Shown piece by piece: positions 1 through 8,229 of a stretch of DNA of 44,523 nucleotides; positions within the stretch are counted from its first letter, which is position 1; every line of letters starts with the position of its first letter. The translations under genes and the position numbers were made by a program. The stretch is from Syntrophaceae bacterium (lineage in GTDB: Bacteria; Desulfobacterota; SM23-61): NCBI GenBank assembly GCA_013388675.1, contig JACAEW010000140.1, positions 1 through 44,523 on the forward strand. The letters are read 5' to 3'. Below the pieces are notes generated by a model that did no database searches, had not been told where the DNA came from, and saw nothing but the letters and a program-made list of their open reading frames with translations.

Positions 1-188
1 AATCCCAGGTTAAACAACGACAACCCCATTGATTTCCAACGCGACCCGATGGAAGAACCGCTGCCTCAGGATGTCCTGCCCCGGGCGGGATGCCGCCCTG
101 GGCCCGGCCAACTCTCTTCCGGCAGGGGCAGACCCGGGAAGATCAAAATCTTCCTCAAGCACCCACTCGATTGGGAGAAGACCCAGAA

Positions 189-437
189 AAGAAGAACCGG
201 CAGGAATGGGAGGCGTTTCTCAATTCACCCCGGGTGGAACTCCTGCCGCATGACCTCGAAACGGCAGCCTACCATGCTCTCATCGTCAAGAGATTGAAGG
301 CAAGAGGGCGGCCCATTCCCACAAACGATATTTGGGTCGCCGCCAATGCGATGAAGCATGGTTTGGCGCTTTATTCTTTCGACCGACACTTTGAAGAGAT
401 CGAAGGTTTGCTGCTGTTCCCGGGCAATATCAAATGA
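189..437 (+). pseudogene. C-terminal remnant of a PIN-domain (VapC-like) toxin
   Basis: Frame encodes ...NRQEWEAFLNSPRVELLPHDLETAAYHALIVKRLKARGRPIPTNDIWVAANAMKHGLALYSFDRHFEEIEGLLLF, the second half of a PIN domain (PIPxNDxWxAA, DxHFxxIxGL). No recognisable N-terminal DTN half in frame. Confidence 0.6.
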
Positions 438-566
438 TGGTCCTGGAAAAAGTCAAATAAATGGGCCCTCTCCCTGCCACAAGGGAAGAGAATATTCATA
501 AAATCTGATGCGTAAATTCTCGGAGTCCAGAGCGCGAAATTCAAATAAAGTCCGGAAGGATTCTCT

Positions 567-1325
567 TCACATTTGCTTGAATACGTGCAGGTAGCGATGG
601 CTCACGGTGAGGATTTCGGGCCGATCCTTCAGGCGCAACTCGCCCCTTCCGGTCAGGGAACGCCCCACCCGGGCGATGGCGGCGGCATTCACGATCGTTC
701 CCCGGTGGATCTGCCAGAACTGATCGGGGTCCAATTCGTTGAGCAATTCCCTGATCGTCTTGCGGATGAGCGATTCTCCCGCCTTGGTGATCACCCGGGT
801 ATATTTGTCTCCCGCCTGAAAGTAGCATACCTCTTCCACCGGGAAAAGACGAACCCCGTCTTTGTGCTGCACCCGCACCCACCGCAGGAATGAAGGGCCT
901 TTTTTCTGCCCCAAGATCCGCTCCAAGATTTCGGCAACCTCGGCGGAGGGCTTGAAAGGGGTTGCAACCTGTTCCTGCAGGCGCTTCACCGTCTTTTCCA
1001 GCCGCTCGCGGGTGACCGGCTTTAACAGGTAATCGACCGCACCTTTCTCAAAGGCTTCCACGGCGTATTCATCATAGGCGGTGACGAAAACGACCCGGCA
1101 GGTGCCGGCGATCTTTCGGGCCACCTCCATACCGGTCAAGCCGGGCATTCGGATGTCCAGGAAGATGATCTCCGGTTGATGTTTAGCGATGACCTCCATG
1201 GCCTCGCGGCCGTTCCGGGCCTCTGCGCAAATGATCAAATCAGGCCAGACTTCCGAAAGCCTGGCTTTCAGGTATTTGCGGAGCTCCTCTTCGTCATCGG
1301 CGATGAGGGCTTTGATCTTTTTCAT
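567..1325 (-). CDS. LytTR-family response regulator (REC + LytTR DNA-binding domain)
   Basis: N-term KIKALIADDEEELRKYLKARL, FLDIRMPGLTGMEVA, VTAYDEYAVEAFEKGAVDYLLKPV; C-term LytTR (VCYFQAGDKYTRVIT..., FWQIHRGTIVNAAAI). Confidence 0.93.
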   Translation of the reverse strand: MKKIKALIADDEEELRKYLKARLSEVWPDLIICAEARNGREAMEVIAKHQPEIIFLDIRMPGLTGMEVARKIAGTCRVVFVTAYDEYAVEAFEKGAVDYLLKPVTRERLEKTVKRLQEQVATPFKPSAEVAEILERILGQKKGPSFLRWVRVQHKDGVRLFPVEEVCYFQAGDKYTRVITKAGESLIRKTIRELLNELDPDQFWQIHRGTIVNAAAIARVGRSLTGRGELRLKDRPEILTVSHRYLHVFKQM

Positions 1326-1528
1326 TGCTTAAGAAACTTTAAAAACGGAACGGTTTCGTGGTTTGAAAAAGACTTTCCCGAAATCCCTCCCGGCCTCCCT
1401 TTACAAAGGGAGGAGGGGGAGTTCAAGGGAATTCGATGAATCATTAAATCCTCCCCCTTTGAAAAAGGGGGATAAAGGGGGATTTGAATTAATCAAATCC
1501 TGAAAATCTGCGCTCATCTGCGTCCCAA

Positions 1529-2590
1529 TCATTTGTCTTTTTGATTCGGGATCTCGAGAATCGCCTTCAACCCCGATGGGTTGTTATCTTGGAGGATTAA
1601 TTTGCCTTCCCCGTCAAAGAGAGTCTGAAGCCGTTCCCGGATATTGGAGAGTCCGATGCCGGCCGCAGCTTTCTCATCCAGTCCCATCCCATTGTCGGAA
1701 ACGAGAATTTGGAGATACCCATTCTTTTCCTCAGCCCCGACGAAAATCTCCCCTCCATCGATCCTGGGCTCCAAACCGTGGCGAATGGCGTTTTCAACCA
1801 GCGGCTGGACCAGCATGGGGGGGAAAGGGCGGCTCTTCAGATGTTCCGGGATTTCGATCCGGTAGCGCAGCCGGTCCCCCATCCGCACCTTGTAAATATT
1901 CATGTACGCCCGGATCAGGTCCATTTCCTGTTCCAGGGTGGTTGTTTTTCCCCGCGTCCGGGAAAGGGAGGCCCGTAAATAGCGAGTCAGATCGGCCAGC
2001 ATCTCCTTCCCTTTTCCCGAATCGGTTTCCAGGAGACTCAGGATGGTGGAAAGGCTGTTGAACAGAAAGTGGGGTTCCACCTGGGCTTGGAGGAGCCGCA
2101 GGCGGCTTTCCAGGTTTTCCTTTTCCAGGGAGAGCCTCCGGATCCGTTCCTCCTGGACGAGGTCTCGCGCTTGGGCGATCTCTTCCCGGGACATAAAAAA
2201 ATAGGTGATGATCGTCCCAAAAAGGAGGCCCAAGAAAAAGAGCTGGAAGATCGGAACCTGCTCCCCATGCAAGATAAAGGAAAGGGGGATCCCGGTAAGG
2301 GCAGAAGCCAGGAAGGACCCTGCCACAGTCCCGATGCCGATGGCCGCCGCCACGATGAGCGTATTGCGCGCCGGAGAATGGGTATGGAACCAATATTTCC
2401 CGGCCAGGACACAGCCGCAGATGGAAAGGCCGAGGGACTGGGAAAAGACAAAGTTGATGTACCACCCCTTTCCATAGCCGATAAAGGTCAAAAAGACAGC
2501 GATGAGGGTGTTGAAACCCATGGTAATCGCCAGAACCTTGAAGATTCCTTTCCCGCTCACCGCTCTTTCGAATATCATCATGCCGGCCAT
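1529..2590 (-). CDS. LytS/YehU-type sensor histidine kinase (His_kinase domain)
   Basis: LQAQVEPHFLFNSLSTILSL H-box, VQPLVENAIRHGLEP, SDNGMGL; N-terminal TM helices; adjacent to the LytTR regulator. Confidence 0.92.
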   Translation of the reverse strand: MAGMMIFERAVSGKGIFKVLAITMGFNTLIAVFLTFIGYGKGWYINFVFSQSLGLSICGCVLAGKYWFHTHSPARNTLIVAAAIGIGTVAGSFLASALTGIPLSFILHGEQVPIFQLFFLGLLFGTIITYFFMSREEIAQARDLVQEERIRRLSLEKENLESRLRLLQAQVEPHFLFNSLSTILSLLETDSGKGKEMLADLTRYLRASLSRTRGKTTTLEQEMDLIRAYMNIYKVRMGDRLRYRIEIPEHLKSRPFPPMLVQPLVENAIRHGLEPRIDGGEIFVGAEEKNGYLQILVSDNGMGLDEKAAAGIGLSNIRERLQTLFDGEGKLILQDNNPSGLKAILEIPNQKDK

Positions 2591-2688
2591 CCCGGTTATT
2601 TGCCCTGGGGCTTTTCCATAGGGTTTTGTTTTTTCTTAGGGTACACCAGAAAAAACAAAAATGAAAGGAAACCTTAAAGGGGACTTGG

Positions 2689-2745
2689 GAGGTGAGAGGG
2701 GAGAGTTGTCCTTGCTCACAACTCTCAACTCCCTACTCTCACCTC
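2689..2745. terminator. Long two-tier hairpin between genes (possible terminator/processing site)
   Basis: GAGGTGAGAG-gg-GAGAGTTGT-ccttgctc-ACAACTCTC-aactcccta-CTCTCACCTC: outer 10-bp and inner 9-bp perfect stems. Confidence 0.5.
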
Positions 2746-2749
2746 TGGT

Positions 2750-3694
2750 TCAGGAGGCGGAGGGGGCCCGGAATAGCTGCCCCATCCGGAGAAGGAGGCT
2801 CATGTCTCCCTCGACCTGATACAGTCCATCCATCAGCGCCTTGGCCCGGTTGATCTCTCCCCGGGCGACTTTCAGCCAAATGTCCCCGGGTGAACGAATG
2901 GTCAAACGGGGGGATTTCACCTCTCCTTCCCGATAGGTGCATTTCCCATCGGCAATGGATAGCACCATCCGGCCCCCCCCTTCTCCAGAGATGTCAAACT
3001 GGATTTCGGCGGAAATATCTTTCCCTTCCGACGGATTAAAGGCCCCGGGCATTCCGGAAATGAGTTCCTTAGCCGTTCCGGGAGAAAGGTCAGGTCCAGG
3101 CGAAGGGGCGGGAAACTCCCTCTTGAGATAATATCCCGGGTACATTTTGGAGAAGGGAAGCCCAACTCCGAGAACCAGGATCAACGGCAGAAGGATGGCA
3201 TAGAAAGGCTTTCCATGACCCAGCCAGCACGATAGGGCAGCGAGGGAAAAAACCCCGCTCCAGAAATAGGTGATATGGAAATTAATGGTGCGAAACTGCG
3301 GGGTTTTCCACACCGCTTCGGGGGTCCATTGCTTGGCGATGGCAAAGGTGAAAGGGTCATACCCAAAGACCTGGGGCAGTAACGTGATCGAAAAGAGGGT
3401 CACGTAGAGAAGGGTTGTGGAATGCTTCACAAAAAGCGAAGAGATCGAGGGCGGGGCCAGAAATACCCACACCGTTCCTGCGGCAAGGAAGCCTAAAAAA
3501 CCTTTCTCCAGATAGGTGGAGTGTCCTAACCATCTTGTGGATAGAATCGCCTGGGTTGCGGCCAGAAGAAGGCCGATGGTCACCGCCAGCTTGGCTTGCG
3601 CCGGCGAGGCATCCCCGGTTCGGGCGATGACCTTAAATACAGCGACGGGGAAAAAAGAAGTGATCATCAAGACAAGGCTTGTTTTGGATTGCAT
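2750..3694 (-). CDS. Multi-TM membrane protein with C-terminal SCP2-like sterol-carrier domain
   Basis: Hydrophobic N-terminal two-thirds; C-term ...AEIQFDISGEGGGRMVLSIADGKCTYREGEVKSPRLTIRSPGDIWLKVARGEINRAKALMDGLYQVEGDMSLLLRM, an SCP2 pattern. Confidence 0.8.
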   Translation of the reverse strand: MQSKTSLVLMITSFFPVAVFKVIARTGDASPAQAKLAVTIGLLLAATQAILSTRWLGHSTYLEKGFLGFLAAGTVWVFLAPPSISSLFVKHSTTLLYVTLFSITLLPQVFGYDPFTFAIAKQWTPEAVWKTPQFRTINFHITYFWSGVFSLAALSCWLGHGKPFYAILLPLILVLGVGLPFSKMYPGYYLKREFPAPSPGPDLSPGTAKELISGMPGAFNPSEGKDISAEIQFDISGEGGGRMVLSIADGKCTYREGEVKSPRLTIRSPGDIWLKVARGEINRAKALMDGLYQVEGDMSLLLRMGQLFRAPSAS

Positions 3695-3789
3695 TTTCGT
3701 TCCTCTTTTTGGAAAGGTTTTTAAATTGGGTAAAGGATAACGGACTTCAGACCTCAGACCTCAGACCCGGGACCTCTGGCATATTATTC

Positions 3790-3932
3790 AGAGCTTATCC
3801 TTAAATAAGATTCTTTTGTTCAATCCCCCTTTGAAAAAGGGGGATATAGGGGGATTTGCTTTGGATCGCTTTTGAAAAATCCCCCCCGACCCCCCTTTCC
3901 AAAGGGGGGAATATTATTTATGGACAAGCTCT
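3790..3932. mobile_element. MITE-like element with ~24-bp imperfect terminal inverted repeats
   Basis: Left AGAGCTTATCCTTAAATAAGATTC, right (reverse complement) AGAGCTTGTCCATAAATAATATTC; flanked by TCA/TCA; internal G/C-run palindromes; second copy near 43961. Confidence 0.65.
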
Positions 3933-4016
3933 CAGTTCTTTTCCATTCATGGCCATTTCCATTTCTTTTTGGAGTGCCTGGAAAAATCGGTCTTTCCCGC
4001 CGGCGGCGAAAAGCAT

Positions 4017-5180
4017 TCATCGGGAAAAAAGACGATTCATCTTGAGCAGGAGATTCATATCTCCCTCGACCTTGTACCGCCCGTCCAGGAAAGCCTGCGG
4101 GCCGCTTATTTCTCCCCTCGAGATCTTTAGCCAGACATCGGCAGGGGTTTTAATGGTCAGGTTCGGCTTATCCGCCGGCCCTTCATGGAATGTGCACGCC
4201 CCTTCGGAAATGCGTAGATGGGCCACGAACGTTTCGTCCCCCTGGACCTCAAACTGGTATACGGCCGACAACCCCTCGGCCGCAGCCGCGTTGAAAGCCA
4301 GGGGCATCATGGCCAATAACTCCCGGCACGTCTTGGCTGCGATGGCCCCGGGAGCACGAGCCTTCCTTGTTTCTCCCCCGGCTTGGGTTTTCTTCTTTTC
4401 TTTCTGCTGCTCGATCATGTCTTTGATCCAGGCCTCCCTCATCCCCGGGTCCCGGGTGGATTCCGCCGGCCTTTGCTGGATGTAAGCCTGGAAGCCTTCA
4501 TAAAAACCATGTTCCTGCCAGTGTCTGAAATCGTGCCCCATGACCGTGTCCTTCTGACTCCGCACCAGGTCTCCCATGAATTGGTAGTACCGCAGATCCC
4601 GGTCGGTGGCGGGATAGCGGCGGTTTTCCATGATGGCCCGCGCTAGGTCCCGGGCCAAATCTGCAGCTCTGGCTTCAATCGCCTCTTTTCCCCAGAACCC
4701 TCCTGGCTGGACCGCCATGGCGGTCAAAGCGCCCACGGGGAAGGCCCCAAAGGTGCGGAGGAGAAAGCCTAAATAGGAGGCAACATCTGTTTCTCCCAGA
4801 CCGGCCGAAACAGAAATGGCCAGGCCCGGTTTCCATGTGGACCTGGGTTTATGCCCAAAGGCCAGGCTACGGTCCAGGAAGGTTTTCATCTGGCCGGTCA
4901 CGCTAAAAAAGTAAACCGGAGAAGCCAGGACTATGCCCTGGGCAGCAAGGAGTCTCTCGGTAACCCCCCGGTGGTCGTCATCGATCCAGCATTTTCCCTT
5001 CTCCATGCAGAATGCGCATCCGGTGCAGTATTGAATGTCAAGCTCGGCCAGGTTTATGATTTCCAGGTCAAAACCCTCCTGGGTGAGCGTCGGCCGGAGC
5101 ATCCCGATCATCTGGGAAGTATTCCCGATCCCCCCGTGGGGAGACCCGTTCACGGCAACGATGGTAGGTTTTTGATCCAT
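4017..5180 (-). CDS. Iron-sulfur flavoprotein/NAD(P)H-dependent FMN reductase-like protein with C-terminal SCP2-like domain
   Basis: VAVNGSPHGGIGNTSQMIGML, CTGCAFCMEKGKC, LASPVYFFSVTGQMKTFLDR; C-term SCP2 domain paralogous to that of the 2750..3694 product. Confidence 0.85.
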   Translation of the reverse strand: MDQKPTIVAVNGSPHGGIGNTSQMIGMLRPTLTQEGFDLEIINLAELDIQYCTGCAFCMEKGKCWIDDDHRGVTERLLAAQGIVLASPVYFFSVTGQMKTFLDRSLAFGHKPRSTWKPGLAISVSAGLGETDVASYLGFLLRTFGAFPVGALTAMAVQPGGFWGKEAIEARAADLARDLARAIMENRRYPATDRDLRYYQFMGDLVRSQKDTVMGHDFRHWQEHGFYEGFQAYIQQRPAESTRDPGMREAWIKDMIEQQKEKKKTQAGGETRKARAPGAIAAKTCRELLAMMPLAFNAAAAEGLSAVYQFEVQGDETFVAHLRISEGACTFHEGPADKPNLTIKTPADVWLKISRGEISGPQAFLDGRYKVEGDMNLLLKMNRLFSR

Positions 5181-5453
5181 TTCTGTTCCTCCTTTTTTTG
5201 ATTTACTGCTTTATGCCAGAATAAATCGAAATCCGGGGCTCCACAACGGAAAGGCGATGAACCGGAGAAATCGGGGGATGAAATGAATGGGGGAGGAGCG
5301 AATCGAAAATTAGGGGGTAAGACGGGAGAGGAATTAGGCGTTCCGCTTCACTTTTTCAACAAAGATGAATAAGATGTTCCTGCGAGGTTCCCGTCTATTC
5401 TTATAACCCGGGAGGCCACATTTTACGGGTGTTTTCTTTGGAAAATTCGATCT

Positions 5454-5885
5454 TTATCCCTGGAAGGGATTCAGGATGGTAACGGATTCGATCCGCGACC
5501 CGCTCTGAAAGTCCTCGGATAAAAGAAAATCCTCCTGGGCGGAAAGGGCAGATTGAAGAATGAGGCTGTCCCAAAACGAGAAGTGATATCGGCCCTTGAG
5601 ATCGATCGCTCCAAGGATGATTACTGCGTCATTGATAACTGTTGGCCAATGCAAAAGGTCCAAAATAATGCCTTTCGCGGTCCGGTGAGAAACCGGATTT
5701 CTCACTTTCTGTGTCAGGCTGACAAAAAGCTCCTGAAGGACTTGGGTGCTGATCACCCCGGTTTGATGATCCCAGAGGGCACCCAGAATTTCGGTCGAAG
5801 CCTTCCACTTCGCTCCGGCGATCGGATCATAAGCGCAAACGAATAATTTCGTATCCACAAAAAATTTATCTGTGGTGTAATTCAT
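5454..5885 (-). CDS. PIN-domain toxin (VapC-like)
   Basis: FFVDTKLFVCAYDP..., STQVLQELFVSLTQKV, FWDSLILQSALSAQEDFLLSEDFQSG. Confidence 0.85.
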   Translation of the reverse strand: MNYTTDKFFVDTKLFVCAYDPIAGAKWKASTEILGALWDHQTGVISTQVLQELFVSLTQKVRNPVSHRTAKGIILDLLHWPTVINDAVIILGAIDLKGRYHFSFWDSLILQSALSAQEDFLLSEDFQSGSRIESVTILNPFQG

Positions 5886-6153
5886 CTCTTTTCCAATCGA
5901 TTGCCCCCCGGGTACCCAGGCCTGACCCCTTGCGCATCAATCTCTTCTGTCGCCCGGCCGCCGCTTGATATTTCCGTTTCCCGTCCGAGGCTTTCTGGAG
6001 CAGGTCCCTGACCAATGCATTCAGAGAAATCCTTCTTTCGGCAGCCAGGATCCTCCCTTTCTTCAGCACCTCTTTGGGAAGGGAAAAGTAATATTTTGCC
6101 TTTCCATATTGAAGGACCCCCTTGATTCTTTTCTTTGCTTTTTTACATATCAA
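5866..6153 (-). CDS. VapB-like antitoxin (ribbon-helix-helix type); start uncertain
   Basis: KAKYYFSLPKEVLKKGRILAAERRISLNALVRDLLQKA; overlaps start of the PIN gene by ~20 bp. Confidence 0.7.
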   Translation of the reverse strand: MICKKAKKRIKGVLQYGKAKYYFSLPKEVLKKGRILAAERRISLNALVRDLLQKASDGKRKYQAAAGRQKRLMRKGSGLGTRGAIDWKRDELHHR

Positions 6154-6344
6154 ACAATTATGTGTAAGTCAAAGAGAGGCGCAACCCTGGGCCTTTAGCG
6201 GAAAAGAGAGGAGGGGATTTTTTTCCGGGCGAGGTTTTGTCCCTTCACCCCCATAAGCCAGGACGAGGCGGGAGCCAGATGGACGGCCCTGGGAGGAGAT
6301 CGCATAGATGCGGCGGGAGGGGCCTTAATTGGCGATGACGGATT

Positions 6345-7064
6345 TTAGATTTTCTCAAGCTCCACGACGAGGGGAAGATGATCGGAAGCCCAGCGGGCCA
6401 TGGGGTTTTGGGGTACGGCTATCTTTCTGACCGAAAGGTCCGCGGAGATAAAAACATGGTCAATTCGGCGGATGGGGAATCGACTCGGCCAGGTCTTCTT
6501 GGGACGGCCGGCTTTCCAATGGCGCTGGGCGTCGTGAAAGCTGCGGTCCAAAAGCCGATAGGCGGCTGAGTGAGGCCCGGCGTTGAAATCCCCGCAGAGG
6601 ATGAGGGGCGGGCGGCAACGGGGGTTCCCACTCCAATCCGGCCCCAGGAGCGCCTCCACCTGGCGCAAGCGCTCCTGACTGTGGTGTCCCAGGTGTGCAT
6701 TAATCACCTGGACGATGTCCTCTCCGATCCGCACTTGCACCCAGATGGCGCTGCGGATTGGAAAATGGTAGTTCGGTAGACCGGGGAGTCTTTCTTCCCG
6801 GATGAGACGCATGGGGTGGCGGCTCAAAATGGCATTGGCGTATAAGCCCCGGTTCTCCAGAGGGGGCGAATCGGGCTGAAAATACATGCCCAGGTCCTCG
6901 GCAATCAGGCGGGCCTGTTCGATACGCTTCCTTCGAAAGAGATTTGAATCGATCTCCTGCAAGGCAAGAATATCCGGATCGCACCGGCTAATGACCCTAA
7001 CAATAGGTCCCAGGTTTCCCTGACGGTCCCCTCCCTTACCGGCGTGAATGTTGTAGGTAACCAC
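6345..7064 (-). CDS. Endonuclease/exonuclease/phosphatase (EEP) family protein; GTG start
   Basis: VTYNIHAGKGG..., DILALQEIDSN, INAHLGHHSQERLRQ, LCGDFNAGP, RRIDHVFIS, ASDHLPLVVEL. Confidence 0.9.
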   Translation of the reverse strand: MVTYNIHAGKGGDRQGNLGPIVRVISRCDPDILALQEIDSNLFRRKRIEQARLIAEDLGMYFQPDSPPLENRGLYANAILSRHPMRLIREERLPGLPNYHFPIRSAIWVQVRIGEDIVQVINAHLGHHSQERLRQVEALLGPDWSGNPRCRPPLILCGDFNAGPHSAAYRLLDRSFHDAQRHWKAGRPKKTWPSRFPIRRIDHVFISADLSVRKIAVPQNPMARWASDHLPLVVELEKI

Positions 7065-7224
7065 CGAGAATATCAGGCCAATCTCCTTCGAAATGTCCGA
7101 GTCACGACCCGGGGAATAAAAGCTATACCCTTTTCGAGTATTTCAAGACGGGAACCTTCCAGTAGGAAAGTAATGAAAGATCTCTTGGCGAGACCATTGA
7201 CATCCAAATTTATGAGTTTAAAAT

Positions 7225-7267
7225 AAATTAACAATTATTTATGCTTTTGTAAAATAATTGTTAATTT
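7225..7267. promoter_or_regulatory. Perfect 16-bp-arm palindrome containing a Pho-box-like direct repeat (TTAACA-N5-TTTACA on the minus strand)
   Basis: AAATTAACAATTATTT (7225-7240) / AAATAATTGTTAATTT (7252-7267), 11-nt spacer; minus strand 7264-7248 reads TTAACAATTATTTTACA followed 4 nt later by CATAAA. Confidence 0.6.
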
Positions 7268-7293
7268 TTGCCTAAACCCAAAAAAGGAGGGGA

Positions 7294-7599
7294 ATGCTCA
7301 TGGCGTCTTTGGGTAATTTGTTTTCCAACGGATTAAAGGGGAACATCGTTTCGGGATTGGCCATCGGAGTCGGGGTGGCGATTCTGGCTCCCGTCGTGAT
7401 TCCCATTCTGGCGGGAGTCGCCAAGCCCCTGGCCAAAGGGGCGATCAAGGGCGGGATCCTGGTCTATGAAAAAGGAAAGGAAATCTACGGAGAAGTGACC
7501 GAGGTAGTGGAAGACCTGGCGGCCGAGGCCCGCTCCGAGCTTTCCGCAGCCCACAAAGAAGGCTCTGCCGCGGTTGCTGAGGGAGAAAAAAGTGTCTAA
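7294..7599 (+). CDS. DUF5132-like small membrane protein
   Basis: Gly-rich hydrophobic segment (IVSGLAIGVGVAILAPVVIPILAGVAKPLAKGAIKGGILVYEKGKEIYGEVTEVVEDLAAEARSEL), preceded by aggagg RBS. Confidence 0.8.
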   Translation: MLMASLGNLFSNGLKGNIVSGLAIGVGVAILAPVVIPILAGVAKPLAKGAIKGGILVYEKGKEIYGEVTEVVEDLAAEARSELSAAHKEGSAAVAEGEKSV

Positions 7600-8074
7600 C
7601 CCGGCCGAAGGACACATTTCCCACCAATCCCCCGGAAGGCTGAGAATCAAATTCCCCGAACAAAAGGGGCAAGAGAATTTCTTCAACAAGCTGGGGAAGA
7701 AATTGTTGAGCTGCCCGGGGGTGCAGAAGGTCGAAGCCAATCCTTCGACGGGAAGTGTCCTCCTGCTCCACGAATCCGATTCCCGGTCCATTGTCGAATT
7801 CGCCCGTGGGAAAAAGATTTTTCATGTCAGCGAGCCCAAGAAGGGGGAAAGTCCTTTTCACCAGAATCTCATCTCTTCTTTCGCCGGGCTGAATGAGAGA
7901 GTGAAATCGGGCATGGGGGGGCAGATCGACTTGTGGGGAGTTATATCCCTGCTCCTCATTGGGGCGGGAATCTATCAAGTCGCCAGGGGGAACCTGGTGG
8001 CCATTCCCTGGTACACGGCTTTGTATTACGGCTCCAATATTCTTTTGAAGTCCAGGGACGGTGGAAACGAGTAA
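7592..8074 (+). CDS. HMA-like (CxxC-less) domain membrane protein; probable GTG start (ORF listed from 7574)
   Basis: HISHQSPGRLRIKFPEQ...CPGVQKVEANPSTGSVLLLHE fold signature; C-terminal TM pair. Confidence 0.8.
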   Translation: MSNPAEGHISHQSPGRLRIKFPEQKGQENFFNKLGKKLLSCPGVQKVEANPSTGSVLLLHESDSRSIVEFARGKKIFHVSEPKKGESPFHQNLISSFAGLNERVKSGMGGQIDLWGVISLLLIGAGIYQVARGNLVAIPWYTALYYGSNILLKSRDGGNE

Positions 8075-8229
8075 CTTTTTCCACCTTTAAATCGAGATCG
8101 ATCCCGCCCGAGTGCTCATTTCCAAGATGACAAGGGAAATCTAAGGGTGAGTCTCGGGGGTTCCCCGGAGATGAGGGGAAACTTTTGTCTCTTCATGGCC
8201 CCTGAGAGTCCCGGCAAGGATTTTGAAAT

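Noticed and set aside
3741-3775. Tandem CAGACCT units (cagacctcagacctcagaccc)
   Set aside because: Only about three short units; too small to call a CRISPR or functional repeat. No CRISPR array was seen anywhere in the window.
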